This document shows, piece after piece, positions 1-8,342 of a stretch of DNA of 64,000 bases. The DNA comes from Bacteroidia bacterium (lineage in GTDB: Bacteria > Bacteroidota > Bacteroidia > J057 > JADKCL01): positions 310,001-374,000 of the forward strand of contig JACJYV010000005.1 in the NCBI GenBank assembly GCA_020635905.1. The letters run 5' to 3'. The notes under the pieces were generated by a model. The model was not told where the DNA came from. It searched no databases and saw only the letters and a list, made by a program, of their open reading frames with translations. The translations under genes and the position numbers were made by a program. Position 1 is the stretch's first letter, and the number at the start of each line of letters is the position of its first letter.

Positions 1-73
1 GAAGAAAAATTGCGGCAATACAAACCAGACTGAGCAGCACAAATCCGGCCTGGGTGAAGGTGAGGAGATCCAT
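1..73 (-). CDS. N-terminal fragment of a probable membrane protein
   Basis: Only the first 24 codons lie in the window; the rest runs off the left edge. The fragment starts MDLLTFTQ and continues with an uninterrupted hydrophobic stretch from about residue 9, which looks like a first membrane helix or a signal anchor. The start codon is an ATG 61 bases downstream, in the direction of transcription, from the end of the phosphoesterase gene, so the two could share a transcript. The fragment is too short to assign a family. Confidence 0.45.
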   Translation of the reverse strand, partial: MDLLTFTQAGFVLLSLVCIAAIFL

Positions 74-133
74 GGGGTGATTTTTCCCTTAAGTTCGGAA
101 TTTTCAGGATGGAATCCGCCTTGCCGGAAAAAA

Positions 134-1426
134 TCAGGCGCGGTTAAGGACGTGCAGGGTGATTTCGGGCGGCATGCCCACCCGCCCCGGGAAAATCAGG
201 TAGCCCAATCCGCGATTGACGTACAGATGCTGTTTGCCTTCCTTGTAAAGGCCGGCATAGCGCTTGTAGAAGAATTTCGCTGCGCTGAGTTCAAATAAAC
301 CTGGAATGGAAATTCCAACCTGGCCTCCGTGAGTGTGACCAGCAAGGGTGAGGTCCACATTTTCCTGATTGAGGATGTGGTGGTCCCAATGGGTGGGATC
401 GTGGCTGAGCAGAATTTTGAAGGGCACTTCCTCCATGCCTTCCACTGATTTTCTATAATCTCCGCGGGTCGGGAACCAATTCTGTTCAGAAAAACCCCAG
501 TTTTCCACGCCCACCAGCCCGATTTTTTCGCCATTCCTTTCCAGAATGGTGTGTTCGTTCATGAGCATTTTGAAGCCCATTTTACGGTTGATTTCGGCCA
601 CGCCCAGGCTGTTGCGGTCACGGTCCTCGTCCGTAATGCGTCCCCAGCCGTAATCGTGGTTTCCCAGAATGGCAAATTTGTCCGTTTTGGCTTTCAGTTG
701 GGCGAATACATCAACCCAGGAACTGGCCTCCTCGGGTTTTTCATTGACCAGGTCGCCGGTAAAAAAGATGTAATCGGGCTCCAGCTCGTTGATCATTTCC
801 ACCGCTTCGCGGATGGGTTCGTAGTTTTCGTTGAAGCTACCCAGGTGCAAATCAGAGATTTGCACGATTTTCAACCCGTCAAATGAAGGGGGAAGGTTTT
901 CGAAAGCCAGCTGATTGGTAAGGATGCGCCAGCCATATTTCCCTTTGGTGGTGCCCCACAAAAATGAACCCAGCATGAGTCCACCTACCCCGAGGGCCAG
1001 CTTGTTCATGAAAGTACGGCGGGTCATTTCCTGGCCAGGATTTTTATTCTTTCGGGTTTTGAAGGCAATTTTGCGCCCCAGTAAAACCAAATCAGCCAGC
1101 AATTGAAATACGCTGATGCCCAACAGGGTTACGGAAAGGGTGATGGCCCCTACGATGGAGTAGGTGCGGGCAAAACTGATGCGGGGATAGTCGTCGCGGT
1201 TGACGGCGATGTAGGAGGTGCTGGCATAGACAAAGATGGAAACGACCAGAAAGGTGATGCGGAAAATCCATTTGGCCCGGGGCTTCCAGTCGCGGGAAAC
1301 GAGGTGCACAGCCCGGTAAGCGTAGAGAATCAGGGCCGCAGTTCCAAATAATATGAGATAAAACACCACCATGGGCTTCTTTGTCTTGAGAACGGGCAAA
1401 ACTGCCTTTTGTTCGGGAATATCCAT
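134..1426 (-). CDS. Membrane-anchored metallophosphoesterase (YkuE/YaeI-like)
   Basis: This is a 430-residue calcineurin-like phosphoesterase. The N-terminal third holds about three membrane helices (near residues 18-38, 52-73 and 90-112), followed by a twin-arginine-like RRTFM at 136-140 with a further hydrophobic stretch. The catalytic domain then shows the metal-binding motifs in order: DLH at 192-194, GD at 224-225, GNHD at 255-258 and GHTHGG near 363-368. Family members with this layout hydrolyse phosphoesters at the outer face of the inner membrane, some acting on lipid substrates such as UDP-diacylglucosamine. The substrate here cannot be read from the sequence. The gene is complete and no operon partner is certain. 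Confidence 0.88.
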   Translation of the reverse strand: MDIPEQKAVLPVLKTKKPMVVFYLILFGTAALILYAYRAVHLVSRDWKPRAKWIFRITFLVVSIFVYASTSYIAVNRDDYPRISFARTYSIVGAITLSVTLLGISVFQLLADLVLLGRKIAFKTRKNKNPGQEMTRRTFMNKLALGVGGLMLGSFLWGTTKGKYGWRILTNQLAFENLPPSFDGLKIVQISDLHLGSFNENYEPIREAVEMINELEPDYIFFTGDLVNEKPEEASSWVDVFAQLKAKTDKFAILGNHDYGWGRITDEDRDRNSLGVAEINRKMGFKMLMNEHTILERNGEKIGLVGVENWGFSEQNWFPTRGDYRKSVEGMEEVPFKILLSHDPTHWDHHILNQENVDLTLAGHTHGGQVGISIPGLFELSAAKFFYKRYAGLYKEGKQHLYVNRGLGYLIFPGRVGMPPEITLHVLNRA

Positions 1427-1498
1427 GGAAAGATGGATATTCTCAATCAGAGTCCAAAATTACGTGCAAGCCGGGCCAAATCCAACACATTTCCACCC

Positions 1499-2047
1499 TC
1501 AGGGCGCAAAATGCAGGGTCAGAAATTCGCGGTAATCAAAGCCCTTCATGGTAAATTCTCCTGTGGCAAATTCTGCATTGAGATCTTCCTCCCAAAAGTC
1601 GGGGTGGCGGGTCTCAAACTGGTGAAGATAAAAATAGTAGAGACAATTTTTCTGTTCCGTGGTCAGGGCATTGAGCAGGTCGAAATACGTACCCCGGTTA
1701 TACCCTTCCCGCTGGTAGAATTCTGAAATACAAAAATGCAGGATACTGTTGACGATCCAGTCTTGTCTGAGCAACAAAACGGGCAAGAAATAAAGCAGAC
1801 CCTGCACATCCATGAAACAGTGTCGGGAAGGATCTGGCTCCGTTCCGTCCAATTCATGCAAAAGATGGGTCCAGTCATTTCGTTCGTCCCGGGCCCTGGC
1901 AGCCAGATAAATGGGAGAATCTGGCGGGTTGTAATCGTCCATGGCCCCGGCTTCGTGGTAGCCAATGCCGTCGCCAAGCCGCACGTTTTTGAATGCGGCG
2001 TGAATGAGGGCTTCAATTTCGGGCCATGATTTTGTAAATGAGCTCAT
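1499..2047 (-). CDS. DUF6714 family protein
   Basis: This is a soluble protein of 182 residues with no signal peptide or membrane helix. It resembles the DUF6714 family: an N-terminal helix IEALIHAAF, a conserved EA and D pair near residues 32-38, an ARARDE stretch with a following W, and a C-terminal part rich in aromatic residues (YYFYLHQF). Members are usually 150-200 residues long and no function is known. It lies 41 bases downstream of the DUF1016 gene in the same direction and may be cotranscribed with it, although the two need not be related in function. The family call rests on pattern memory only. Confidence 0.6.
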   Translation of the reverse strand: MSSFTKSWPEIEALIHAAFKNVRLGDGIGYHEAGAMDDYNPPDSPIYLAARARDERNDWTHLLHELDGTEPDPSRHCFMDVQGLLYFLPVLLLRQDWIVNSILHFCISEFYQREGYNRGTYFDLLNALTTEQKNCLYYFYLHQFETRHPDFWEEDLNAEFATGEFTMKGFDYREFLTLHFAP

Positions 2048-2088
2048 TTAAAACTGATTTTCCTGAAAGAAAAGAGCATGCGATTGTT

Positions 2089-3129
2089 TTAATCTGCTTG
2101 TTGATCGGGATGATTGGGGCCTGAAAGTTCCTTTTCAATTTCTTCCACACTTGGCAACTGACTTTTAATTTCTTCTGGCAAAGCTTTACTTAATTGATAC
2201 TCTGCAACTCCAATTGGTTGTTTAATTCCTTTCAGTGCATATTCCACCTCTATTTGATTTTTTCCCTGGCAAAGAATGATGCCAATGGTTGCGTTATCAG
2301 ATTCTGATTTCAGGATGTCATCCACTGCAGACAGATAAAAACTGAGTTTTCCAGCATACTCAGGCTTAAAGCTACGGGCCTTTAATTCCACCACCACATA
2401 ACACCTCAATCTGGTATGGTAAAAAAGCAAATCCAGGAAATAATCCTTCTCGCCGATCTCAAGTTTTTTTTGCCTTCCAACAAAGGCAAAGCCTGTACCC
2501 AATTCCAATAAAAACTGGGTAATATGTTTGGTCAATTGCTCCTCAATATTTTTTTCATCTGTTTCCTTTTTCAAGGTCAGGAAATCAAATAAATAAGGAT
2601 CTTTCAATGTTTGGTGGGCCAGGTCCGAGTTGGGGCTGGGCAATGTTTCCTGAAAATTGGTGGTTGCATTTCCCTTTCTGGAAAACAAATTTGATTTCAT
2701 TTGCAGTTGGAGAACATCCCGGGACCAATTATTCTCCAATGTTTCTCTCAAATAAAATTCAGCCTCTTTGACATCCCGTGACTTACTGACAATGTGGATG
2801 TTATGTCCCCTGGGAATTTGTGCAACAAGTTGTTGCACTTTTTCAAATTGTCCATCATAAAACGAGAAAAAACTCTTCATGTAGAATAAATTCCTCCTCG
2901 ACAGACCTTTCATTTCAGGGAAAGCATTCCTAAGGTCTTTTTCCAAACTATCCACTACGAAATTTCCCCAACCAAGCTTATCCTGCTTCTCCTGCAAATC
3001 TCTTCCAATACCCCAATAAAGTAAAATAAGCTCATGATTAACGGAAAGAGCTGCTTTTATTTGGGCAGAATGAATCCTCTTTTTTAACTCTTCCAGCCAT
3101 TCATGATATTCACGGTCCAAATTTTTCAC
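2089..3129 (-). CDS. DUF1016 / YhcG-type PD-(D/E)XK nuclease family protein
   Basis: This is a 346-residue protein. The N-terminal DUF1016_N region includes the characteristic YWGIGRDL near residues 38-45 and GLSRRNLFYMKSFF near 75-88. The C-terminal part is a PD-(D/E)XK nuclease domain with GFAFVGRQ, then a D in YFLDLLFYH and the catalytic VELKA near residue 250. E. coli YhcG is the type member, and homologues occur alone or beside restriction and toxin loci. Specificity and partners are unknown. No methyltransferase or restriction subunit is adjacent. A diverged paralogue lies at 16577-17596. The gene sits just downstream of fic, 89 bases away, on the same strand. Confidence 0.85.
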   Translation of the reverse strand: MKNLDREYHEWLEELKKRIHSAQIKAALSVNHELILLYWGIGRDLQEKQDKLGWGNFVVDSLEKDLRNAFPEMKGLSRRNLFYMKSFFSFYDGQFEKVQQLVAQIPRGHNIHIVSKSRDVKEAEFYLRETLENNWSRDVLQLQMKSNLFSRKGNATTNFQETLPSPNSDLAHQTLKDPYLFDFLTLKKETDEKNIEEQLTKHITQFLLELGTGFAFVGRQKKLEIGEKDYFLDLLFYHTRLRCYVVVELKARSFKPEYAGKLSFYLSAVDDILKSESDNATIGIILCQGKNQIEVEYALKGIKQPIGVAEYQLSKALPEEIKSQLPSVEEIEKELSGPNHPDQQAD

Positions 3130-3218
3130 TACCTGCTTTGCATTTAATTCATTGTAAAGATAAAGCTTTGAGAGGTCGGAAATTCAATCCATGACTACAT
3201 TTCAGAGTGCATTTTCCC

Positions 3219-4739
3219 TTAACTCACATTTCTGCGATTCAGGCTATTCTCCCTTGCCCGGGTAAAGGTATTCTGATAGGCCAATTCCATTCCACTTACT
3301 TCAGAATCATCGAGTTCCTCAAAAAATTTTCTTTTCCTGAGAGCCAGCTTTCCTTTGTTCTGATGCAGAAAAAGGATCATTTTATCGACTTTCTTGTCTG
3401 GCATGTCTACAATTCTCTGAATTTCCCCCTTTAGTTCATCATAGCATTGCAAAAAAAGCAATTCTTCAGGCAGATCTTTGCCGATAGTCTCCTGTATAGC
3501 TCTGGCCAGAAAAACAGTTTGCGCGGTCAGGTCAGGAAATTTATACAATGCCTCCGTTTCCAGTGGGTTTTTGACTCTCAACTCCCCCTTTTCATTTAAT
3601 TCATACTTTACTTTTCTGGCAATTACCCCGGAAAATGCCTCCAAACATTTATCATACTTATCCATATTGGCGAGTATCTGGGCAGAAACAGGCAAAATGG
3701 TCCCGTTGGGCACAATTCCATCGCGAACCAGGATGTCGTGGATCAAAAATCTGTGAATTCTTCCATTTCCGTCTTCAAAAGGGTGAATAAATACAAACCC
3801 AAACGAAACGATGGCCGCTTTAATCACCGCTCCCGTGGCCTGGTTTTTCCTGCTTAACCCAGCCAACCCCTGCATTAGCGGGCGCACCATTTCCGGAGGA
3901 GGGCATACGTAATGAATTTTCTGGGAATAATCCCGCAGGGTCTGACCAATGTAGTTTTGGTAATTTCTGAATTCCTTGTCTGCATATCGTGGATCAACGA
4001 TGGTGTTTTGCAGGCGGATCAATTCATGCTCTGAAAGCGATTCTTCCAGTGAACTCTGGCCGGCGCTTTCCAGCAAACTGATAAACCTGTCCAATCGATC
4101 CTGTGACGGATTTTCTCTTTCAATTTCACTGGATGACTTTGACTCCTTCTTGAACAGGTAGTAGGCTGCCCGCTTGAATATTTCAGGAGAATACTCCTCC
4201 TGAAGGTTTTCCAGAGCAGCTTCAATTTCCCAATCCAGCGATCCCACCAATTCTGTGGTCCTTCTGATTATGGGACAGAAGTTTGTGTTACCCAGCAGAT
4301 TATCTCTGATTTTCCATCTGGGTATTTTGGCAACATCGCCCGTTATGTAACGCAGAGGGTCGAGTAAGTCCTGATAGTTTGACGTGGTGACATTGGCCTC
4401 AAGCGACTCCCCCGTGGTGAATTCATACAAATACCCGATGATCCGCGAATATTTTCCGTTGGGATTGGCAGATACATATTCCTGCACGGCCTGGTGACCA
4501 ACTGCATCAAAAACTGCTTTGATGAAAGCCAGGTTCAAATCATCATACTTCAGGGCGAATTCCAAATGACCTAAAGGGTTCTCCCCAGGCACATCGTACT
4601 TCGATTTGAAGGTCTGGATGATGGCATCCGTTGAGCCAATCTCTGTTTTATTGGTTGCGCCAATGTAGGATTCATGCGTCAATCCATAACCCCAGATCCC
4701 GAGTTTTTCCCTGAGCCATGTATATCCTACCTTTTTCAT
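3219..4739 (-). CDS. Fic family protein (probable AMP-transferase)
   Basis: This is a 506-residue Fic-domain protein. The active-site loop HPFEDGNGR is intact at residues 319-327, and H319 is the expected catalytic base. Fic enzymes usually transfer AMP from ATP to a hydroxyl side chain of a target protein. An N-terminal region of about 200 residues of unclear fold precedes the Fic core, and a helical tail with many Lys and Glu residues follows, possibly a winged-helix segment. I cannot point with confidence to an inhibitory (S/T)xxxE(G/N) helix. The start ATG at 4739 is 15 bases from a 101-bp tandem repeat array that fills the whole upstream region, so the array is a likely control region. 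The target is unknown. Confidence 0.9.
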   Translation of the reverse strand: MKKVGYTWLREKLGIWGYGLTHESYIGATNKTEIGSTDAIIQTFKSKYDVPGENPLGHLEFALKYDDLNLAFIKAVFDAVGHQAVQEYVSANPNGKYSRIIGYLYEFTTGESLEANVTTSNYQDLLDPLRYITGDVAKIPRWKIRDNLLGNTNFCPIIRRTTELVGSLDWEIEAALENLQEEYSPEIFKRAAYYLFKKESKSSSEIERENPSQDRLDRFISLLESAGQSSLEESLSEHELIRLQNTIVDPRYADKEFRNYQNYIGQTLRDYSQKIHYVCPPPEMVRPLMQGLAGLSRKNQATGAVIKAAIVSFGFVFIHPFEDGNGRIHRFLIHDILVRDGIVPNGTILPVSAQILANMDKYDKCLEAFSGVIARKVKYELNEKGELRVKNPLETEALYKFPDLTAQTVFLARAIQETIGKDLPEELLFLQCYDELKGEIQRIVDMPDKKVDKMILFLHQNKGKLALRKRKFFEELDDSEVSGMELAYQNTFTRARENSLNRRNVS

Positions 4740-4754
4740 CTTTCTTTGCCGAGC

Positions 4755-5204
4755 GGGGTAAAATGTATTTTTTCAATCAATGTTGGGGTAATTTACATTT
4801 TTTCGGGATAAATTTGATTAAAATACCTACCAATTGGGGTAAAATCTATTTTTCAGGGGTAAAATGTATTTTTTTGATCAATGTTGGGGTAATTTGCATT
4901 TTTTCAAGATAAAACCCATTAAAATACCTGCCAATTGGGGTAAAATCTATTTTTCAGGGGTAAAATGTATTTTTTCAAACAACACTGGGGTAATTTTCAT
5001 TTTTTCGGGGTAAAATCCCTTAAAATGCTTACCCGTTGGGGTAAAATCTATTTTTCAGGGGTAAAATACATTTTTTTTGAACCACATTGGGGTAATTTGC
5101 ATTTTTTCAAAATAAAACCCATTGAAATACCCGCCCGTTGGGGTAAAATCTATTTTTCAGGGGTAAAATTAATTTTTTCGAACCATATTGGGGTAATTTG
5201 CATT
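4755..5204. repeat. Tandem array of 101-bp repeats upstream of fic, 4.4 copies
   Basis: Units start at 4755, 4856, 4957, 5058 and 5160 (periods 101, 101, 101 and 102), and the last is cut off near 5204. Each unit contains GGGGTAAAAT or GGGGTAATTT motifs at offsets 0, 30, about 50 (degenerate in some units) and 81, so gaps alternate near 30 and 20 bases. A unit is therefore itself an old duplication of a 50-base half. The array fills the whole gap between fic and the WG-repeat gene and overlaps the stop codon of the latter. The period is not a multiple of three, so the forward reading frames through it are not conserved; a DNA-level role is more likely. Confidence 0.93.
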
Positions 5205-6018
5205 ACTCATAAACGGGAATGAGGTGCTTCTCCATGGTTTTTTCCTTCACTTTCCCATTCTGTGAGTCAATCACAATCTGGTACTGAAAGTGCACAATGC
5301 ATCCGTTGGTGTGGGCGCAATCGCCTGCACGGGTCATGCCTCCATCTTTGGTGGAGCTGATCACCCATTGATTCTTTACGGGGTCGAGGGCTACATGGGG
5401 GGTAAATGGCCAGGCATCGTCGTGGTAACAGCCTTTACTTTTGGCAATTCTGATGGCCTGTTTCCGGCTGATTCCTGCCTGACTTTCCAGCGCAAGCTGT
5501 TGCTGGTTCAGCAAAATCTGCTGCTCAATTTTTTCATCTGTACGATAAGGCGCAGTCGGCCATTCATACTCTGACTCAATCACCACCTTCCCGGCGCTGT
5601 CCAGATAGCCATTATGGTCGTTTTGGTAAAAGTAGTAGTAGTGCTCAAACCTTTGCAGGCCCTGATAAAGAAACGGGACCACGGTTTTGCCCGTTTTGTC
5701 AATTACTCCCCAGTTGGTACCGTTGTAAACAATGACCCTGCCGTTCGCAAAAGGATAAGAATAAGAAGATGAACTCCCTTCAGCCAGAAAATCAAAAGGG
5801 ATGACAATGGTTTGGGCAGAATCAATGAATCCTACTTTACGATGGTAAATTACTGCGCAAAGCCCTTCATTGAAAAGAAATTTCCCATAGGAATTCCCGT
5901 TTTCACTCACATTGGGGTGCTCAAATTTCCATTTTTCGCCCACTTTGAACGGAACGGATTGTGAAAGGGCCTGAAGTGAAAACAGGAGCAAAAAAAGAAG
6001 ACCAGAAAGTGATTTCAT
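5203..6018 (-). CDS. Secreted WG-repeat protein
   Basis: This is a 271-residue protein with an N-terminal signal peptide (MKSLSGLLFLLLFSLQALSQ). Residues 45-135 carry WG-type repeats, seen as KVGFIDSAQTIVIPF, WGVIDKTGKTVVPF and NGYLDSAGKVVIE. The C-terminal half contains SRKQAIRIAKSKG and a WVISSTKDGG segment, which recalls a PepSY-like fold. WG repeats are found in surface or secreted proteins of Bacteroidota and have no single established function. The stop codon overlaps the end of the 101-bp repeat array. The start ATG is three bases downstream of the stop of the VOC lipoprotein gene, so the two are probably cotranscribed. Confidence 0.75.
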   Translation of the reverse strand: MKSLSGLLFLLLFSLQALSQSVPFKVGEKWKFEHPNVSENGNSYGKFLFNEGLCAVIYHRKVGFIDSAQTIVIPFDFLAEGSSSSYSYPFANGRVIVYNGTNWGVIDKTGKTVVPFLYQGLQRFEHYYYFYQNDHNGYLDSAGKVVIESEYEWPTAPYRTDEKIEQQILLNQQQLALESQAGISRKQAIRIAKSKGCYHDDAWPFTPHVALDPVKNQWVISSTKDGGMTRAGDCAHTNGCIVHFQYQIVIDSQNGKVKEKTMEKHLIPVYE

Positions 6019-6021
6019 AGG

Positions 6022-6534
6022 CTACTCAGCGGTTTCTTCAGCGGGTTCCCACAGTTCCAGTTTATTGCCTTCCAGGTCCATGATGTTCACAAACTTGCCA
6101 TAATCGTAAACCGCGACCGTATCCAGAATGGTGACACCGTTGGCCCGCAGTTGTCGCACCAATCCTTCCAGATTCTGTACCTGATAATTGATCATAAACT
6201 CCTTTTTGGAGGGAGCAAAATAGGTATCTCCCTTCTTGAAAGGCTTCCATTGCAGGGAATTGATCTCGTCGGGACGGTCGATATTGCGGGATTCAAAACT
6301 GGCAGAACCCCAGTCATTGATCTCCACGCCCAGATTTTTGGCGTACCAGTCCTTTACCTCTTTGGGATTTTCTGCATAGAAGAATACCCCGCCCACGCCT
6401 GTCACCTTTGGAGTTGTGTCGCGGGGTGCAGGCGGAGTTTCAGCAGCATCCGTTTTGCCTTCTTTTGGAGGATTTTGAGAGGTGCAGGAGGCCAAAAGGC
6501 CAGCCAGGCAAAGGGTGAGGAGGAATTTATTCAT
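6022..6534 (-). CDS. VOC (glyoxalase-like) lipoprotein
   Basis: The product is about 170 residues. I chose the ATG at 6534 because it gives a clean lipoprotein signal, MNKFLLTLCLAGLLASC, with the lipobox cysteine at 17; a longer frame upstream would bury it. After a low-complexity linker (PPKEGKTDAAETPPAP) the mature part is a vicinal-oxygen-chelate domain, with VGGVFFYAENPKEVKDWY, then YFAPSKKEFMINYQV and the final DLEGNKLELWEP typical of glyoxalase/bleomycin-resistance folds. One metal ligand is probably the Glu of KLELWEP. The substrate is unknown. An exported lipid-anchored VOC protein is unusual, since most are cytosolic. It is followed at once by the WG-repeat gene. Confidence 0.8.
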   Translation of the reverse strand: MNKFLLTLCLAGLLASCTSQNPPKEGKTDAAETPPAPRDTTPKVTGVGGVFFYAENPKEVKDWYAKNLGVEINDWGSASFESRNIDRPDEINSLQWKPFKKGDTYFAPSKKEFMINYQVQNLEGLVRQLRANGVTILDTVAVYDYGKFVNIMDLEGNKLELWEPAEETAE

Positions 6535-6639
6535 GGGGATTTGAAAATTACTGAGGTACTTTGAAATGGGATTCTGCATTAAAATTCACCCAAATTCCGC
6601 CCGTTTCAAAACAAAAAATTCCCCGGAAACCTTTAAAAA

Positions 6640-7146
6640 TCAATAATACCGGTCAAAAGCGGTTTGCAGGCTATCATAAAGCCCCCAGCCAATATTACAG
6701 GCAGATTCACAAATTCCCTGCGCCCTGTCTCGAAATTGCTCAAGTAAATCTGATTTTTCCAAACCATTCAATGCAGCAAAAAAAGTAGATTCCAGACTGT
6801 TATAATAGGCCAAATCCATATCTCCGTATTTCTGAGTGAATTCTACCCCAGTTTCCACATAAAAAAGCATCAACTCCGCGAGCAAATCAGGGGAAGTCCC
6901 AAGTTTCTTAAAGTCTGCAATGGCTTGCTTTCCAGCTTTCAGTTTGTAGCCAAAGCCACGTTTTGGATGAAATGCCTCATACACCCGGACTTTGTATTTT
7001 TCAAATAACTCCTTTTCATTGGGCAAAGCAAAAAAGTCCAGATACTCCCTTACTGATTTATTCTTCTTGTAAAGATCGACTACAAGTTCGATAATCTGCT
7101 TTTTATCAAGAACATCCAGCTCTTTTTTTACTTCTCTTAATCCCAT
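6640..7146 (-). CDS. DUF6155 family protein
   Basis: This is a soluble protein of 168 residues. The ATG at 7146 is preferred because the typical family start, MGLREVKKELDVLDKKQIIELV, begins there; upstream codons would overlap the preceding gene. The rest is predicted helical with KSVREYLDF, RGFGYKLKAGKQAIADFKK and a C-terminal GLYDSLQTAFDRYY. Function is unknown; the family is widespread in Bacteroidota. The start lies 19 bases downstream of the AraC-type regulator stop, in the same direction, so the two are probably in one transcript. Confidence 0.7.
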   Translation of the reverse strand: MGLREVKKELDVLDKKQIIELVVDLYKKNKSVREYLDFFALPNEKELFEKYKVRVYEAFHPKRGFGYKLKAGKQAIADFKKLGTSPDLLAELMLFYVETGVEFTQKYGDMDLAYYNSLESTFFAALNGLEKSDLLEQFRDRAQGICESACNIGWGLYDSLQTAFDRYY

Positions 7147-7165
7147 GTTTTCAATACCAGTTTCC

Positions 7166-8092
7166 TCAATTAAACGAAGTTCTGAATTCCTGGGGTGTCT
7201 GCCGGGTTTTGGATTTGAATAATTTGCTGAAAGATTGCGGATGCTCAAACCCCAGTTCGTAGGCGATTTCGCTCACAGAAAGGTTGGTGGTGGACAATCT
7301 CACTTTGGCTTTTTCGATCAGCTTGTTGTGAATGTGCTGCTGGGTGGTCTGTCCGGTCAGGCTTTTGAGCATGCTGCTCAGGTAGTCGGCGGTCAGGTTG
7401 AGGCTCTGGCTGATCTCCTGCACGGTGGGCAGGCCCCCATTTTCGGCCTCGCGGCCAGCAAAGGATTTCTCCAGCAACTCTTCCAGCCGATCCAGAATCT
7501 GGTGATTGGAGGCCTTGCGGGTCAGAAACTGGCGTTGATAAAAGCGCTCAGAGTAATTCAGCAATAATTCGATCTGACTGATGATAATCTGTTGGCTGAA
7601 CTGGTCGAGATTGGCCTGGTACTCGGTGCGGATATTTTGCAGAATCCCATTGACAATGCCTTCTTCCTTCTCAGACAAAAAGAGGGCTTCCCGCACAGAA
7701 TAGTTGAAAAAGGGATACTTATGCAGGTTTGCGGCCAGAGAAGTTCCAAAGAAAAAATCTGGATGAATGGCCAGAATCCAACCTGTAGGAGGATGGGTGG
7801 TTGCATCCTGCTCGATCAGTTGCACGGAAATAACCTGATCGGGCGAGAAAAACGTCATCAGGCCTTCGTCGAAATCGTACTCCTGCTGACCATAACGGTA
7901 CTTGCCCACCACATTGCGCTTCAACGCAATGGTGTAAAAGCCCTGGATCCACTTCATTTCATTCCCATCGGCCGTGTGCCTCACCTTGCTGTAATCGATC
8001 AGACTGATCAGCGGGTGCTCGGGCGGGGGAATTTCGTTGAAACGATGCAGATCGCTGATCGTTTTCAGGCGGGCTATTTCAGTTTCGGCCAT
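7166..8092 (-). CDS. AraC-family transcriptional regulator
   Basis: This is a 308-residue one-component regulator. The N-terminal part (about residues 20-190) resembles the cupin-like sensor domain of AraC proteins. The C-terminal part from about residue 205 holds the double helix-turn-helix, with VQEISQSLNLTADYLSSMLK as the first helix-turn-helix and SVSEIAYELGFEHPQSFSKLF as the second, ending in KSKTRQTPQEFR. Proteins of this type often control an adjacent oxidoreductase, and here a short-chain dehydrogenase gene lies 250 bases upstream on the same strand, separated by a repeat element. The inducer is unknown. Confidence 0.88.
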   Translation of the reverse strand: MAETEIARLKTISDLHRFNEIPPPEHPLISLIDYSKVRHTADGNEMKWIQGFYTIALKRNVVGKYRYGQQEYDFDEGLMTFFSPDQVISVQLIEQDATTHPPTGWILAIHPDFFFGTSLAANLHKYPFFNYSVREALFLSEKEEGIVNGILQNIRTEYQANLDQFSQQIIISQIELLLNYSERFYQRQFLTRKASNHQILDRLEELLEKSFAGREAENGGLPTVQEISQSLNLTADYLSSMLKSLTGQTTQQHIHNKLIEKAKVRLSTTNLSVSEIAYELGFEHPQSFSKLFKSKTRQTPQEFRTSFN

Positions 8093-8220
8093 GATGCAAT
8101 TTATTGATTTTTGGGGATTGAGGCAGGATTTTAGTCAGGGGAATTTTTTGTTTTCAGGCAGCAAAACAGGCAGCCAAATGAATCATTCAGCCGCCCGTTT
8201 TTTGCCAGGATGTAGCTTCA

Positions 8221-8342
8221 GGGAATCTCTAAAAACAAAGAAGATCAAGGCGGACGCAGGTGAGGAAAGCGCAGTTTACTACCGTAAATGAGCATTTCTG
8301 AACCAAGTCCAACGCAGAGATTCGCAGTTTTTAGAGGTTCCC
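8221..8342. repeat. MITE-like intergenic repeat, copy A
   Basis: This 122-bp element has terminal inverted repeats of about 16 bases, GGGAATCTCTAAAAAC at the left and its near complement, one base different, at the right. An internal inverted repeat (AGTTTAC and GTAAATGA) lies in the middle. A second full copy in opposite orientation is at 52762-52877 and a partial one at 39899-39946. The right end touches the stop codon of the short-chain dehydrogenase gene. It carries no coding sequence and may act as a terminator-like structure. Confidence 0.8.

Noticed and set aside
4755..5204. CRISPR-like array
   Set aside because: Units are contiguous 101-base repeats without unique spacers of constant size, and no cas gene is near.
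4718..5222. Forward reading frames with repeated GKIYFSGVK words in the fic upstream array
   Set aside because: The repeat period of 101 bases is not a multiple of three, so the frame shifts between units and the frames break. The likeness of the words follows from DNA repetition, not from coding constraint.
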